64,000 nt of DNA from Mangifera indica (Eukaryota; Streptophyta; Magnoliopsida; Sapindales; Anacardiaceae). The translations under genes and the position numbers were made by a program. Positions within the stretch are counted from its first letter, which is position 1. Each line of letters begins with the position of its first letter. The stretch spans positions 10,382,138 to 10,446,137 of the forward strand of contig NC_058144.1 of the NCBI RefSeq assembly GCF_011075055.1, read 5' to 3'. Below, piece by piece: positions 46,380 through 59,555 of this stretch. The notes below the pieces were generated by a model. The model worked only from the letters and a program-made list of their open reading frames with translations. It had not been told where the DNA came from and did no database searches.

Positions 46380-49300
46380 TAAGAATATAAGTGGTGGTGT
46401 ATAACTCAAGTTATTGTTTTAGGGAGGGGTTCGTATTAAGAAAGAAATAAATATAAGTTGTTAATAATCAATTTTTCTATTTAAATATAACCTTCCCCAA
46501 GCATTTTTATCACTAGTGTGACGTTTCACGAAATTTTAATATACATAGAACCATTGACAAATTTTGTTGTCATCAGTATATTGCCAAAGGGAAAAGAAGA
46601 AAAGAAAAGTCTAGAAGTGGCTACAATTTGGTTTAGTTGTAATTGTAGCTTGAAAATTTTATTTGGAGAAATGTTATTGTAAACTTTTGGTAAAAACTCT
46701 AACAGTAATTCAAGTACGATGTTTCTTAATAAAACTAAATTATCAACAATAAATGATTTTTATTTTAGTGGTGATGGTTTGAACTTTTCTTAAATATTTA
46801 ACATCTTGGTTGGTTAATGTATTATGAAACTGTTATCTATTCCTTATATATATACATTCAATTATTCTAGAATTGTTTTATAATTGTCCACTCACTGAGA
46901 TTTTAGCTCACTCTTATAGAAATTTCCCCTTTAGGACATCTCCAGGGTCGTGACTCCACTCAAGGTTGTGCCACGATAGAACATCTTTCATTGGTGTCGT
47001 ATCTGTTATGTATGTGGATCTTGTGAACTTATGCAAAAATTGAATAGCTAGAGGCCTAACAAAAAGTTATTCTCATGTTGAATGGAAATTAAGATGTATT
47101 TATATATGTGTGTATGTGTGTTTTATAGAATATTTGAGCAGCTTTACAAGATACGTCTCGGCCTCCTAAGCCTCATAAGAGTATTATGATATTACGAGTT
47201 TAGCGGGTCAAGATGGGCCATGTCAACGCTTGTGTGTCACTACCATGTCAACTAGAGAAAGTGATTCTGCATAAATTTTGAATTAAATGATACATGATCG
47301 TGTATGGTGAGTACACACCCACATATAATGTTATGTAGTTTCAATTTTTAAAAGACGTGATGACAACGTTTTAAATATTTCAATCCCTATCCAAAAGCTT
47401 GAATTTGTAAAAAATGAGAGAGAAAGTTTTGACCTTGATCACCTAAATTTATGGTGGCAGTTCTTATGATTGATTTTCGATGCTATGGTGAGAGAAAAGA
47501 AAAAGAGAAGAAGACTTGTTGAACATTTCCAGTTTTGTGTTTTTGGCCGAGGTAAGTAGGATTTCTCCACACTTCCTCTTTTATACTTATATTAATGGAT
47601 TGAAGGTTAGCCCCATCACCAAGAATTATGTTTATACAACCATATGATTGATCTTTATGTTATGATGGGTTGATTGAATGAAATATTGAGAATTAAACAA
47701 TTTTAAGCATAATTCAAAGAGTAATAGATCATGTAATGGCTCAAAGACTTAATATTGATGATTCTTATGCTTTATTTTATGTTGTATGATAACTAGAATA
47801 ACTGAGTATTTGTTGCAACTATAGTCTTGGCGATTTGCATTGATAATGAATTTTATAAGTGTTGACATTGCATGTTATGATGGAAGTTATGAGTTTAAGT
47901 TACTGCTAATTGTTTTTTATATTAGAATATGTTTATACAAATTATAGATCATTTGACAAGATTATAAGTGTTTCTTTTATGTGTACAATTGCGTTAAGGT
48001 GGCAAAAAAGGCATAAAAGGTCGATAAAATGTAAAATTAGGTCGATGAAATGTAAAATTAAGTTAACTCATCTAATTTTTGGGTTCGACACATAATCGAG
48101 TGTTATGAGACACACGCTCGTGTGCGTGAACTCCATAATTAGGTTGAGTTTCTCTGGTGTTTTGACAATCATTAGACATCGTTGATAATTGAATGGTCAA
48201 TTAGGGCAAAAAGGTTACTTGTGTATGATTTTAGCAAGACTATGTATGGGGTGAATTGACCTTACATACCTGTGTTAGCAAGATATACCCCAGTGTATAT
48301 AATAAATGTTACGTGAGGAGAGGTCACAAGCAAGAAGGCTGTGTATGTCAGAAAAAGGATACATCCCCATGTAAGAAGGGTAGAAGAAAGAAAAGAGAAA
48401 AGGAACTAGGCTAAAGATTGAGGGGTTGTCCTAAGAGAAAGTATAAAGATTATTGGAATGTAATAGTACCTTATATGCCTAAGGGATGAAATTTTAGCAA
48501 GGCATGAAATATGCTTTAGGTGAAAACGAGAATGAGTCCGAGCTGACTTAAGGCTTGAGATGCAAGCATGCTAGACATCATTAGATCGTTATGAGGGGAT
48601 ATCATAAGTACACATTTCCTACACCACACGTAGTTGGACATGCCTATAATAGGACACCATACTCGCAGTAGGGTACGTACTTGCAATAGAGATCAATTGA
48701 CATAAATAAAGAGATAACTCACACAATCAAGGTATCAAATCCTTGTGTTCAATCCAGTCTGATCAACTTAGTAAAAAACTACAAATATAGTTTTCAAATG
48801 ATAATGCTTTTATTGAGAGATACTATAATCATGTTAGATAGGAACTCGGGGTGTGGTTCCTTAGTGACCTGATGGGACATAATTCGACCCAAGAGTTATG
48901 TGATGTAGCCTAGACATTCCCTAGAGTTTAGAATGAGTACAAGACAAGATATAGGACCCAACATAATGTTAATGAGAGTTCAAGGTTTGACTCTGGATGA
49001 TAGAAATAACATGGGTCAAGATAATGACATTTTAGAGATTATGTAAAAGTTAACAATAGAATCTCTTACTTATTGAGTGTTTTATCACTCACTCTCATAC
49101 TTTTATATATGTAGGTCCAGATGATTGTAACAACTGTGGGACGAGTGATGATCTGTTGGCATAGAGATGATAAGGGCATTTTCATAATTTTCTTGATGTT
49201 GTCAGTTTGTATTCCTTTCTTTTTATTTTTTGTATTTGGGTACACCTTTACATTACTTTAAAATTTTTTTTTTTATATTTAGACATCTTTTTGATGCTTT

Positions 49301-49450
49301 CGACTTATATGTTTTAAAGGGTATTTTTGTAATTTTGAATGATTAATAAGTGATGTTTTGTTTAAAGATTTTATGAGACTAATTATGCGATTTTTGAAAT
49401 AAATGCATACTCAAATGGTCTAATTGGTGACATCTTTCTCTAGAGGATAA
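46380..49450. other. Probable LTR-retrotransposon-derived noncoding DNA
   Basis: I find no readable gag or pol. Motifs such as CCACTCACTGAGATTTTAGCTCAC (split over 46888-46912), TATCACTCACTCTCA near 49083, and GACACACGCTCGTGTGCGTG near 48110 are of the type seen in plant gypsy LTRs. I could not pair LTRs or find target duplications, so this is a class-level impression only. Confidence 0.35.
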
Positions 49451-49454
49451 TATT

Positions 49455-50175
49455 TCTGAAGGGGGTGTTACAATCGTTTAAGTATATGTTTGGATCATTG
49501 GTAAGACCATGACTCCTTTGCTTGTGTTATTGTTCTGTTGTTGTTGTAATAGAACTCTATAAGATTTGTTATAGATAGAACCATGTGAAGTTTAATCATG
49601 ACAATTTTGATCCATATGACAAGACAATGTACTCAAACTCAATCGTAAAATAAGCCATAATACTTGGAGCCATTCCAATTGATTGTCTTACCATTTAAAC
49701 AAAACATAAATCTCAATTGGAAATAGACATCACTTTATCCTTTTACAATGAGTTAAAAATCTCCTTTATAAACTAAGTACATATCTTTACTCCTTTTTAG
49801 GTATTCAAATATGTTCTTGACAGTTGTACATGGGTGTTCACTTGAATTAGACTGATATCACAAGTATAATCTAAGTAGACTTCATCATTGCAATTGACGA
49901 AAAAGTTTCGTTATAGTTTATGTCACATTTCTTAGTGAAACCTCTGACAACTAGTTGTGCCCTTAGTTATGGTAATATCAAAACTACAGACATTTTAAGA
50001 ATAACCACTTAATGTGGACATAAGGTTATCACCATTATGTGTTATACATTGATCCCTTCACCTTGTTACAGTTTAACTATTCTTAAAATAATTATTTTAA
50101 TTTGTAAAATAATAAAAGATAATGAAATATCATATTTATTAATTAAAATATCAAAGATTATATAAATTACAATGT
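49455..50175 (-). pseudogene. Second copia pol/LTR relic
   Basis: Colinear with the first copia relic: 49455-49650 matches 41300-41500 (RNase H), 49680-49860 matches 41540-41760, 49862-49932 matches 42417-42489 (start of RT), and 49960-50170 matches the R1/R2 LTR block, ending in AATAATAAAAGATAATGAAAT. Just before the RT start the minus strand reads LVVRGFTKKCDIN, matching the copia KARLVAKGYTQ-GIDY region. Most of RT has been deleted. Confidence 0.65.
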
Positions 50176-50394
50176 ACTACCTTAACCGTCCTTTTATTTT
50201 CTTCTTGGTTCCTTTATTTTTTTCGATTCTCCTTTTCTTTTTCGTCCACCATTTTCTACCTCCTAATTTCTTCCAACATTTTTTTTTTTATCGAATCTAC
50301 CACAACCACAACTTTGCATGAACAACATAATGGAGGGAAAGAAAGGAAAGAAAAAAAGAAGAAAATGAGTAAGAAATGAAAAAAGTCAAAAGAC

Positions 50395-51485
50395 CGCTTA
50401 CTCTTACTCATTTCATAGATCTCAAATAATGTAAGGGTTTTAGAGGGTTATTCATTTTTCTTTTTCAAGTTTAGAGAGATAAGATAATTATAAAAGTGCA
50501 TTATTACCCAAAACTTATGAAATTTTGAGACAAAAGACCAACAAACTATGTATAATTTTCTCTTATTTCTTAATTACATAAATGGTAATTGAGAAAAAGT
50601 AATTAGAAATGCTTTTTGTATCATATATATTTTGAAAGTAATTTATTACATACTCCAGTGAAAGCTAAAGCCATATTTCCCCTGCCCATTAACATATAAT
50701 TAGTGATATTTCAATTTAAACTATGCAGAGACGGAATGAGGATTTACGTGTAAGCAAGATTAAGATGAATTCAAATCAAATTTTACTTAACTTGAATTTC
50801 GCTTAGGCGCAGCTTGGCATAATGGAAGTTTAAGTGTGAACTTGAATGGTAGCCCAAGTTTAATATGCCGAGTGATACGCTAACTTGGTTTGTATGGGCT
50901 TGGTGCTGTAGAAACAAGCTTAAGCCCATACAAACCAAATATATGTATTACTTATTAAAAAGTACCATATAAACAATGTTGGAAAAATATTAATATTTAC
51001 CATATATCTTCCAATTATTTCTTATAGATTATTTAATTTTAATGACACTTTTAAAAGAGTTGTTTCTGCTATAATAATTCAATCTCACATTATTTATTTT
51101 AAGTAATTAATCCCAATTTAGAATATAAAGTTAATCGTAATATATCTTTGAGATGTACATCTAGCTAGTTGTAGTTCCAATCCCTTAATGACAAAGATGA
51201 TCAAGTTGTGGGTTTTTAATTTCCTGTTTCAGATGTGAATTCTTCTAAATAATGAATCCTGATTTTATTGTTTTTACGAATTTGGGAGCAGTAATGGTCT
51301 TCAATTTTAACATTTTTATGCGATATACATGGAAATTCGGTTCATTATTTTTCCACTTCTTGTTCCAAGCGTGTATTCTTCTTATTAATGAAACCTAGAA
51401 ACTTAATTAATACGTCTCTCCCTCCCGATCCCACCGGACCCACCCTTGTCTTCTTCTCAATTGTCTCTTTTCTGTCATAGTTTTA
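50395..51485. repeat. Orphan copy of the DOX copy B upstream block
   Basis: This matches 58385-59110, which lies 0.45-1.2 kb upstream of DOX copy B. Shared phrases include AACTATGTATAATTTTCTCTTATTTC, CCATTAACATATAATYAGTGATA, GTAAGCAAGATTAAGATGAAT, TGTACATC-AGCT and TCCTGTTCCAAG-GTGT, in the same order. An extra 270 bases (50780-51060) including a hairpin are present only here. No DOX exon follows. Confidence 0.7.
50885..50938. other. Perfect 17-bp inverted repeat (hairpin)
   Basis: TTGGTTTGTATGGGCTT at 50885-50901 is the exact complement of AAGCCCATACAAACCAA at 50922-50938, with a 20-base loop. It lies in the stretch missing from the 58.4-kb copy. No function is assigned. Confidence 0.8.
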
Positions 51486-51554
51486 AGGGAAATTAAAATT
51501 TTTACACTTACTTGGGCTTACGTATATATTTATAGAAAATTAAAATTTTTATCA

Positions 51555-52565
51555 TTGTTTGAGCCTACATATACATTTATATCACAATTTTTAAACACTA
51601 AATATTTTTACCACTTTATATGATAGGATGCCTAAATTATCTTTATCTTTAATCTTGAGAAACTAAAACAAAGTTTACAGTTAATGCACTATAGAGAGAG
51701 AATATGTATAAATATTTAATATCAGTATTTGAAATAAGATTTATATATGTGTTAGATAAAATCAACTGAATTTAAAATTGTTGAGTTTAAATTTTTTAGA
51801 TTAAATATACAAAAATTATAAACTTAGTTGATCTTATCTGCCGAAATTTTGGTTGGCGTCAATCTCATATTAAAGTAGCACATGAAAAAATAATCCAAGA
51901 AACCACCCATGAAGAGCATGCACTGAAGTATTTGGTGTTGAATATGCAACGAATACATCAATATATATATATATCCCAAGAATCAAAACAAAAATGAATT
52001 GGATATTCACGTGAGCTTGGATGGAATAATTTTAAAATTTTCAGAAGCTCGTAGGGAATAACTTGACTTGCAGAGGAGAGATAATGTAATGATTTGTGCA
52101 ACAGTATTCATGTGAAGTAAAATTTCATCTTTAGCATATATATATAACATAAATATATTCATCTTTAGCACATCTATTTTAAATATACCATAAAAGAGAG
52201 ATCTATATTTAGCACAAATTTGCATGAAAAAAATTCAGTGAGCAATCGGCCGACCAAACTTGTTGGATTTGTAGAGGCGAAATAATGGTAGGACAACAGG
52301 TGATGTTTTCTTATAAAACAGAAGCATAAATGTATTGTATCATACCAAAATTAATTCAATTTGAATTTCACGTAAATCAATTCAATTTAATTATATTGGA
52401 ATCCAATTAAGTAATTTAAAATATTGTTAAATACTGTAATTTTAATAATATTGTTAATTAGTCAATTGTTGCAATTTTAAAAATGAAAAAAATGTCAAGA
52501 AACTGATTTTGGTTAAGAAAGTTATTTTGGGAGGGGGGTTGGCTTTATTGTCTGAAATTTTGCTT
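51555..52565 (+). repeat. Dispersed repeat, copy 1 (interrupted)
   Basis: 51555-51845 and 52345-52565 match 53815-54330 in order. Shared text includes ATGCACTRTAGAGAGAGAATATGTATA, TAAATATACAAAAATTATAAACT, AAACTGATTTTGG and GGGGTTGGC. Here about 500 bases lie between the two halves, read as an insertion. It is noncoding. Confidence 0.65.
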
Positions 52566-53385
52566 AAAGGGGTGGCGTCGCCAACCCCTTTATGTAAATT
52601 TAAGCCAACCTTTTTATCTAAATTTAAGGGGTTGGCATTAAGGGGTTGGCCTTTATTTTTGGCTTAAAGTCATATACCTTTATTTTGATTTTATTTAATT
52701 TTTATTTAAATAAATAAATATATTTTCTTAGAAATATTTCTTGTTAAAATAAATATTATTTTGTTAAATAATAAATATTTCTAGGCAAAGTTTATATACT
52801 ATAGACAGTAACCATCGATAAACAATAACTTTAAAAAACTTTCCAAACTTAAATTTGTGTATTCTATAACCATCAATACATACAATATTAAATAATTAAA
52901 ATAATATGAAATAACAGTATTAAACAACATGAAATTGAGTGGAATGGAAGGAGAAAAAACAATGCTGGGTGTTGGCGTCGCCAACACCTGTCCGAAATGG
53001 GTTGGCGACCCAAACCTATTTTTGTCTGGAAATTTTTTAGAAATAAATTTTTGTATTTTATAACCATTAGTATAATATTAAACAACTTTAAACAATAAAA
53101 ATTGCATGAATTAACAATATTAAACAATATGAAATTGAGTGGAGTGGAAGAAAGTGCGAAAAATATCAGTTGGGGTGTTGGTGAAGCCAAGCCCTAGGTT
53201 GGCGATGCCAACCCGTTCTTCATTTGGAAAATTTTCAGACCATAATTTTTGTATTTTTTTACCATCAATACAACATTAAATAACATTATAACAACTTTGA
53301 ACAATAAAAACAACATGAAGTAACAACATTAAATAATCTAACAATATGAAATCACAACCAAATTAAATTTCACATGAAGTCATGA
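52560..53385 (+). repeat. Tandem repeat of about 195 bp with GTTGGCGTCGCCAAC palindromes
   Basis: Units restart at ACCATCAATAC.. near 52868, ACCATTAGTATAATATTAAA near 53063 and ACCATCAATACAACATTAAA near 53263. Each runs through AACAATATGAAATTGAGTGGA(A/G)TGGAAG into a GC-rich knot: GTTGGCGTCGCCAAC (near 52973), GTTGGCGACCC, or GGCGATGCCAACCC (near 53203). Earlier knots occur at 52570-52660. The palindromes contrast sharply with the AT-rich surroundings. Confidence 0.7.
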
Positions 53386-53814
53386 ATATGAATCTACCAT
53401 ATATTATTTGGTTTTCAATTATTTATAAAGAAAACACATAAAATATGAACTTGAATCAAGACTGACCTGAATATGAATGATTTTGTTGTGAAATCTTTGC
53501 AATAAATATTAATTCTTTAAATAAATCTACCAATTTTCGTCTCTCCTCTCTTATGTCCAATTTTAATCCTTTATAAGGGCTTTCTCACTAGTTTTACTGT
53601 TTAATCACATGTGTTTTCTATTGAAGAAGTGTTTTTCCCATGCTGCAGAGATTCTTTCCTCATTGGAAGGCTGAAGAAAAAGATTCTCTTTTTCTGCATG
53701 CAGGAGTTACATCAACTAAGGTATTTTGGAAAAATGAAATACTGTTGTAGTATTTTTGTTTAGACTTTGAGATGAGTGCTATATATGTATACACGGTTAA
53801 AAAAAAAGGTAAAA

Positions 53815-54330
53815 ATTTCAATTTCCCTACATTTATATCATACTTTTTACACTCTAAACATTTTTACCGTTTTATATGATAGAATGTCTAATTACCTTTA
53901 TCTTCAATCTTGAGAAACCAGAACAAAGTTTGTAATATTACTTTCTTTTAATGCACTGTAGAGAGAGAATATGTATAGATAGTTAATATCAGTATTTAAA
54001 ACAAATTTATATATATGTGTTAGATAAGATCAAGTGAATTTAAAATTGTTAAATTTAAATTTTTTAAATTAAATATACAAAAATTATAAACTCAGTTAAG
54101 TAATTCAATCTTAATTATACGTACATCAGTTTAATTTAATTCTATTTCAATTTAATTAAGTAAATCAAAATATTGTTGCATATTGTAATTTTGACAATAT
54201 TATTAATTAGTTAATTATTACAATTTTAAAATTAAAAAAATGTTAAAAAACTGATTTTGGCTGGATTGTGGGGTTGGCGGCGCAAATCCCATGGAGTTGG
54301 CGGCGCCAGCATGCCAACCACTTTTAATTA
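53815..54330 (+). repeat. Dispersed repeat, copy 2
   Basis: Contiguous version of the repeat at 51555-52565. It ends in GGGGTTGGCGGCGCAAATCCC and GTTGGCGGCGCCAGC (54265-54310), so the GC-rich knot belongs to this repeat family as well. Confidence 0.65.
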
Positions 54331-54869
54331 AACTGAGGTTGAAGACATCGTGAGGGTGTAATTACTAATTTTTAAAGCTTTGGGTGTTGATAATTTTTTG
54401 TTGAATGACATCATTTTGGTAGAGATTGATGACATGACATTGGTGTGTTTGCTATGCATATTTTGGAAGATTGCCGATTTGGTTGTAACGATGATGATAA
54501 TGTGAAAAGGTTGTAATTGCAATTTTTTAGAATTTGGGTTTGTTTATGATGTACAAACATTTGATACACAATCTTTTATACAAATGATACTTTTAAAATA
54601 TATTCTGTAATTTTGAATTAAATATAAACTAAAACATATGATTAATACTATGTTTACCTGGTTTTTAATATTGAACTGGGTGTTTAAATAATGTATTATT
54701 ATGTGGTTGAGTGTTATTTTATCATCGATGTAAAATCTTTTAATTATATGATGACATGTCATATAGATATCCAATTAAATACTTAATATTCAGAGCATAT
54801 AGTTGAAACATATTATATGTCAACTATATAGTTGGTCACACCAATTAGTAGATAATATTTAAATAAAAA
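54331..54869. other. Intergenic, nothing recognised
   Basis: This is AT-rich DNA with no coding exon or bounded element that I can support. Confidence 0.4.
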
Positions 54870-55567
54870 GGCCACATAGTTATTTCCCACCCAACATTTA
54901 ATGAAATGACAAATTCTCACACTTCAAATTTAAAAAAACTAATTTTTAGCTCGTGTATTAAAGCCAACTATTAATTTTAATTAGTCAAATACATTTTGTG
55001 TTATTTCAGTCAAATATCATAATAATTCTATCGAATAAAATTGTGTGTAATATTTTAATGGTGTAGATGTTTTATTTTTAAATTTACTAGAGACAAATGA
55101 ATATATTCCCCTATCTTATTTAATATATTATCATATTTACCCTCATATATTTAAAAAATATATTAAAATCTCAATAATTTATAATATAATATTTATATCC
55201 TTAATTTGTTCATTCTGTTCAGTTATTTGGAGTATAACTATCATTTTTGAAATTATTGATGGGTAAATTAAAAATTCAAATTAAAAAAAACCCAAACTTT
55301 TACAAAGTTCAAACCCTTTATAAAATTCATTAACACCTATATAATATAGTTTACCCCAACCATACTATTATACTCATCGACACTTCTATTTATATTTGTA
55401 CTTGTAATGTTTTTATTATTTTTAATCAAAATAATTATAAACTATAAATTTTAGGGGTAAAGTGTTATTTAGCTTGAGGGTTTTCTAGTCTTTAAAACAA
55501 TTTTATTAAAAAATTAACAAAATTTGCAAACAAATTTAACTAATGGGTGGGAAATAAAGGGACATAC
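54870..55567. mobile_element. Possible MULE-like element J (GGCCAAA family, degraded)
   Basis: The left end GGCCACATAGTTATTTCCCACCC fits the family well. A right terminus AATGGGTGGGAAATAAAGGGAC occurs at about 55543-55564 but lacks the last TTTGGCC. No target duplication is clear. Confidence 0.5.
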
Positions 55568-56660
<1,093 letters not shown>

Positions 56661-57229
56661 GATAGACACAACTGTTTTAATAAATATAAAATAATTAACT
56701 ATATTTTTACAATTACAATTGATAGTGCCAAAATTAATGATAGAGTAGTTAAGGTAACGACAAATCATTTAAATTTATCGGTTTGCTGACAAATTATTTT
56801 ATAATAGGTGTGCTATGAGTTTAATAACACAAGATGATATGAGTTTGGCAAAATGTCACGTAAGTGCATTTAGACATATCATCATTTACATTTCCTCATC
56901 TCCGACATGTATACAAAACATATCTTCAAATGTGTAGACAAATGGGCTTAAGACATAAAAAAATTAAAAATGAATGTTAAAACTAGGTAAAATTTAATGT
57001 ATCTCTTGTTGAAATCATGTGAAAAATATAAAATAACTATAACATAATTTTTTAATACACAACCAAAAGATCCTAAAACAATTTTTTTTTTTAACTAAGT
57101 ATGATTGGGACATTACCAATGTTATAATGAACATGTTAGAACCCATTTATAAGGTCACTGATCAATGGTCAAGTTTTATTTTTAATTAATATAATTCTCA
57201 TAATGTTTTTGAGACATTGCAAGATAAAT

Positions 57230-57815
57230 TGAAGAGAAGTTCATAAAACATTGCAAAGAAACACCTTTGCTATTTGTTGTAGCAACCATTTTAGACCATA
57301 CGACAAAATTATCAGAAGTACAAAATTTATTAGAAATTATAAGTGAAAAGTTGTTAAAACCTTTAATTAACATAATAGATGATATTTAAGAATTTTTACT
57401 TGAAATATATATAATTTACGAAATTAAATATGGAAAGACGTCACAAACTTCTAAACCACATATATGTTCAAGTAGCTTCTCTAAAGATATATTCCATATA
57501 TGACCTATTCTATGCTAAAGTAAGCAATAAATAAGCCAAGGTTTCAATTATAGTGGATTTTATAATTTTATTAATTTTGATTATTATCCTAAAATTATGA
57601 ATCAAGAAGGTGACTCTTTTGATGTTCTAACATGGTGAAAAAAACATTAAAGCAAATATCTTGTGTTTTTTGTATAACATGTGACCTACTAACACCAACT
57701 GTAGCATCAAAATCAACTTTTATTGTGGGTGGATGTTTATTGGATGATAAATGATCAAACTTAAATTTTAATATGGTCGAGATAATAATGTTCATGAAAG
57801 ATTAGGTGAATGCAA
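57230..57815 (+). pseudogene. hAT transposase relic (copy B)
   Basis: Paralogue of 34090-34745. Readable pieces are VATILD-like at 57283, EIISEKLLKPL at 57337, YEIKYGK at 57418, NQEGDSFDVLTW at 57600 and then, from about 57717, FIVGGCLLDDK, a stop, and SNLNFNMVEIIMFMKD. The last is the conserved hAT C-terminal dimerisation segment. Stops interrupt the frame. Confidence 0.75.
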
Positions 57816-59555
57816 AATTCAAGTTGCAAAATCGGGTAACATAGGATATTTTTGAAGAATTCAAAAACTTGAATGAAGATAATAAAAATTAGCAAATAGT
57901 TGTAACTCTAATAATCTTTTGTAAGAAAGAATTTGAACTTGCATATTTTGTAATTGAATTTATTTTTATTATGCCTGATCTTGTTTTTTGTTCAATTGTG
58001 TAACCATAGTATGATTCTTACATGAGTGTGGGATTTTTAAAAATATTTTCAAGGTACTGACCTTGCAACCAATAATTTGAAAGTCAATGTAAATTATTTA
58101 AATTTAATTATATATTAAAATATTTAAAATGATCATTAAAAAAAAATTAATGGTTAACCTACCAAAAGAGTATGGACAAACCATTAAAGGCCCAACACAA
58201 CACGCCCTAGGAGGCCTTAGGTCGGCCTACAAGCCTTCATTGGTAAGCAAGCTGACCTGACTGTTATAGTAGCTAGCCTAGGCAAAACCCAACCCGACCC
58301 GACACAATCTCTCAATGCCTCTAGATCTTTGACAACGGTAGGGTGTTAGAGAGTAATTGCTATTATTTCTTTCCCCAATGTAAGGGAGGCAAGGTAATTA
58401 GAAAAGTCTATCACTAACCAAAAGTTGTAAAATTTTGAAACAAAATATGGATAAACTATGTATAATTTTCTCTTATTTCCTAATTATAGAGAGGATAACT
58501 GAGATGAGTAATTAGAATTGCTTTTTGAATCAATCTATTTTGAAGATAACTTATTATCTACCCTACTGAAAGTTGAAGACATATTTTCGCTGACCATTAA
58601 CATATAATCAGTGATACTTTTGTTTAAACTACATAAAGATGAAATTTGGACTTATATGTAAGCAAGATTAAGATGAATATGAAGTCATTCGTGCTGTTAC
58701 ATTATTTTAAGTAATTAATCCCAACTCAGAATATGAAGTCATTCGTAGTATATTTTCGAGGTGTACATCCAGCTGTAGCTCCAATCCCTGAAAACAAAGA
58801 TTATCAATCCCGCATCAAATTGTAATTAACCATTAATTATCCGTTTTGCGTTTTTAATTTCTTGCTTCAGGTATGAATTCTTCTCAACAATGAAACCCGA
58901 CTATAATGTGCCTATGAATGTGGGAGCAGTAAGGCTCTTCACTTTTAGCATTTTTATGTGATATACATGGAAATCAGATTCATTATTTTTCCGCATCCTG
59001 TTCCAAGAGTGTGTTCTTCTAATTAATCAAACTTAAAAACTTAATAAATGTGTCTCACCGGACCCGCCCTTGTCTTTTTCTCAATTGTCCCTTTTTTATC
59101 TTAGTTTTGAAGTTGACATATTATTTTAATTTATGCCATTCAATTTTTAATTAGAATTTTTAGTGAGATGTAAAGGTGGACAGTATGCACAACCATATTT
59201 TATCTTTTGTCAGACATGCATATTGTTTTGTTTAAGAAGAAAAAGGTGAGGTAAGATGGGATTGGTCTTATTATATATCCAATAATGTTAAGTATACATT
59301 AAATTATGTAAACCTAACAATTATAAATATTAAACGAATACATATAGAAGAATTCATTCACTTAAAAAATTAATTAATTATCATTTCATTATGCATCTTG
59401 ACATCGGCCATCCACAGTCAATTCTGCAACAGTTGTGCATTGCATGAGCGCCTAACTCCTCTTTGGAGCCTTGCGCTTGTATGAGCGCCTATAATACTTA
59501 CACACATGAACAATAATTTTCAAGCAGTACCTAAAAATTAACTTTGTTTCAAGTA
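57816..59555 (+). other. Upstream region of DOX copy B
   Basis: The end of the hAT-related segment (to about 58230) matches copy A. 58385-59110 matches the orphan block at 50.4 kb. 59430-59555 matches the copy A promoter (AACTCCTCTTTGGAGCCTTG). The TATA position here is CTATAATAC at 59489-59497, a weaker box than copy A's CTATATATA. Confidence 0.6.

Noticed and set aside
52888..53190. Minus-strand frame of 100 codons in the palindrome-bearing array
   Set aside because: The frame repeats with the ~195-base units and drifts out of phase between them; no coding signal.
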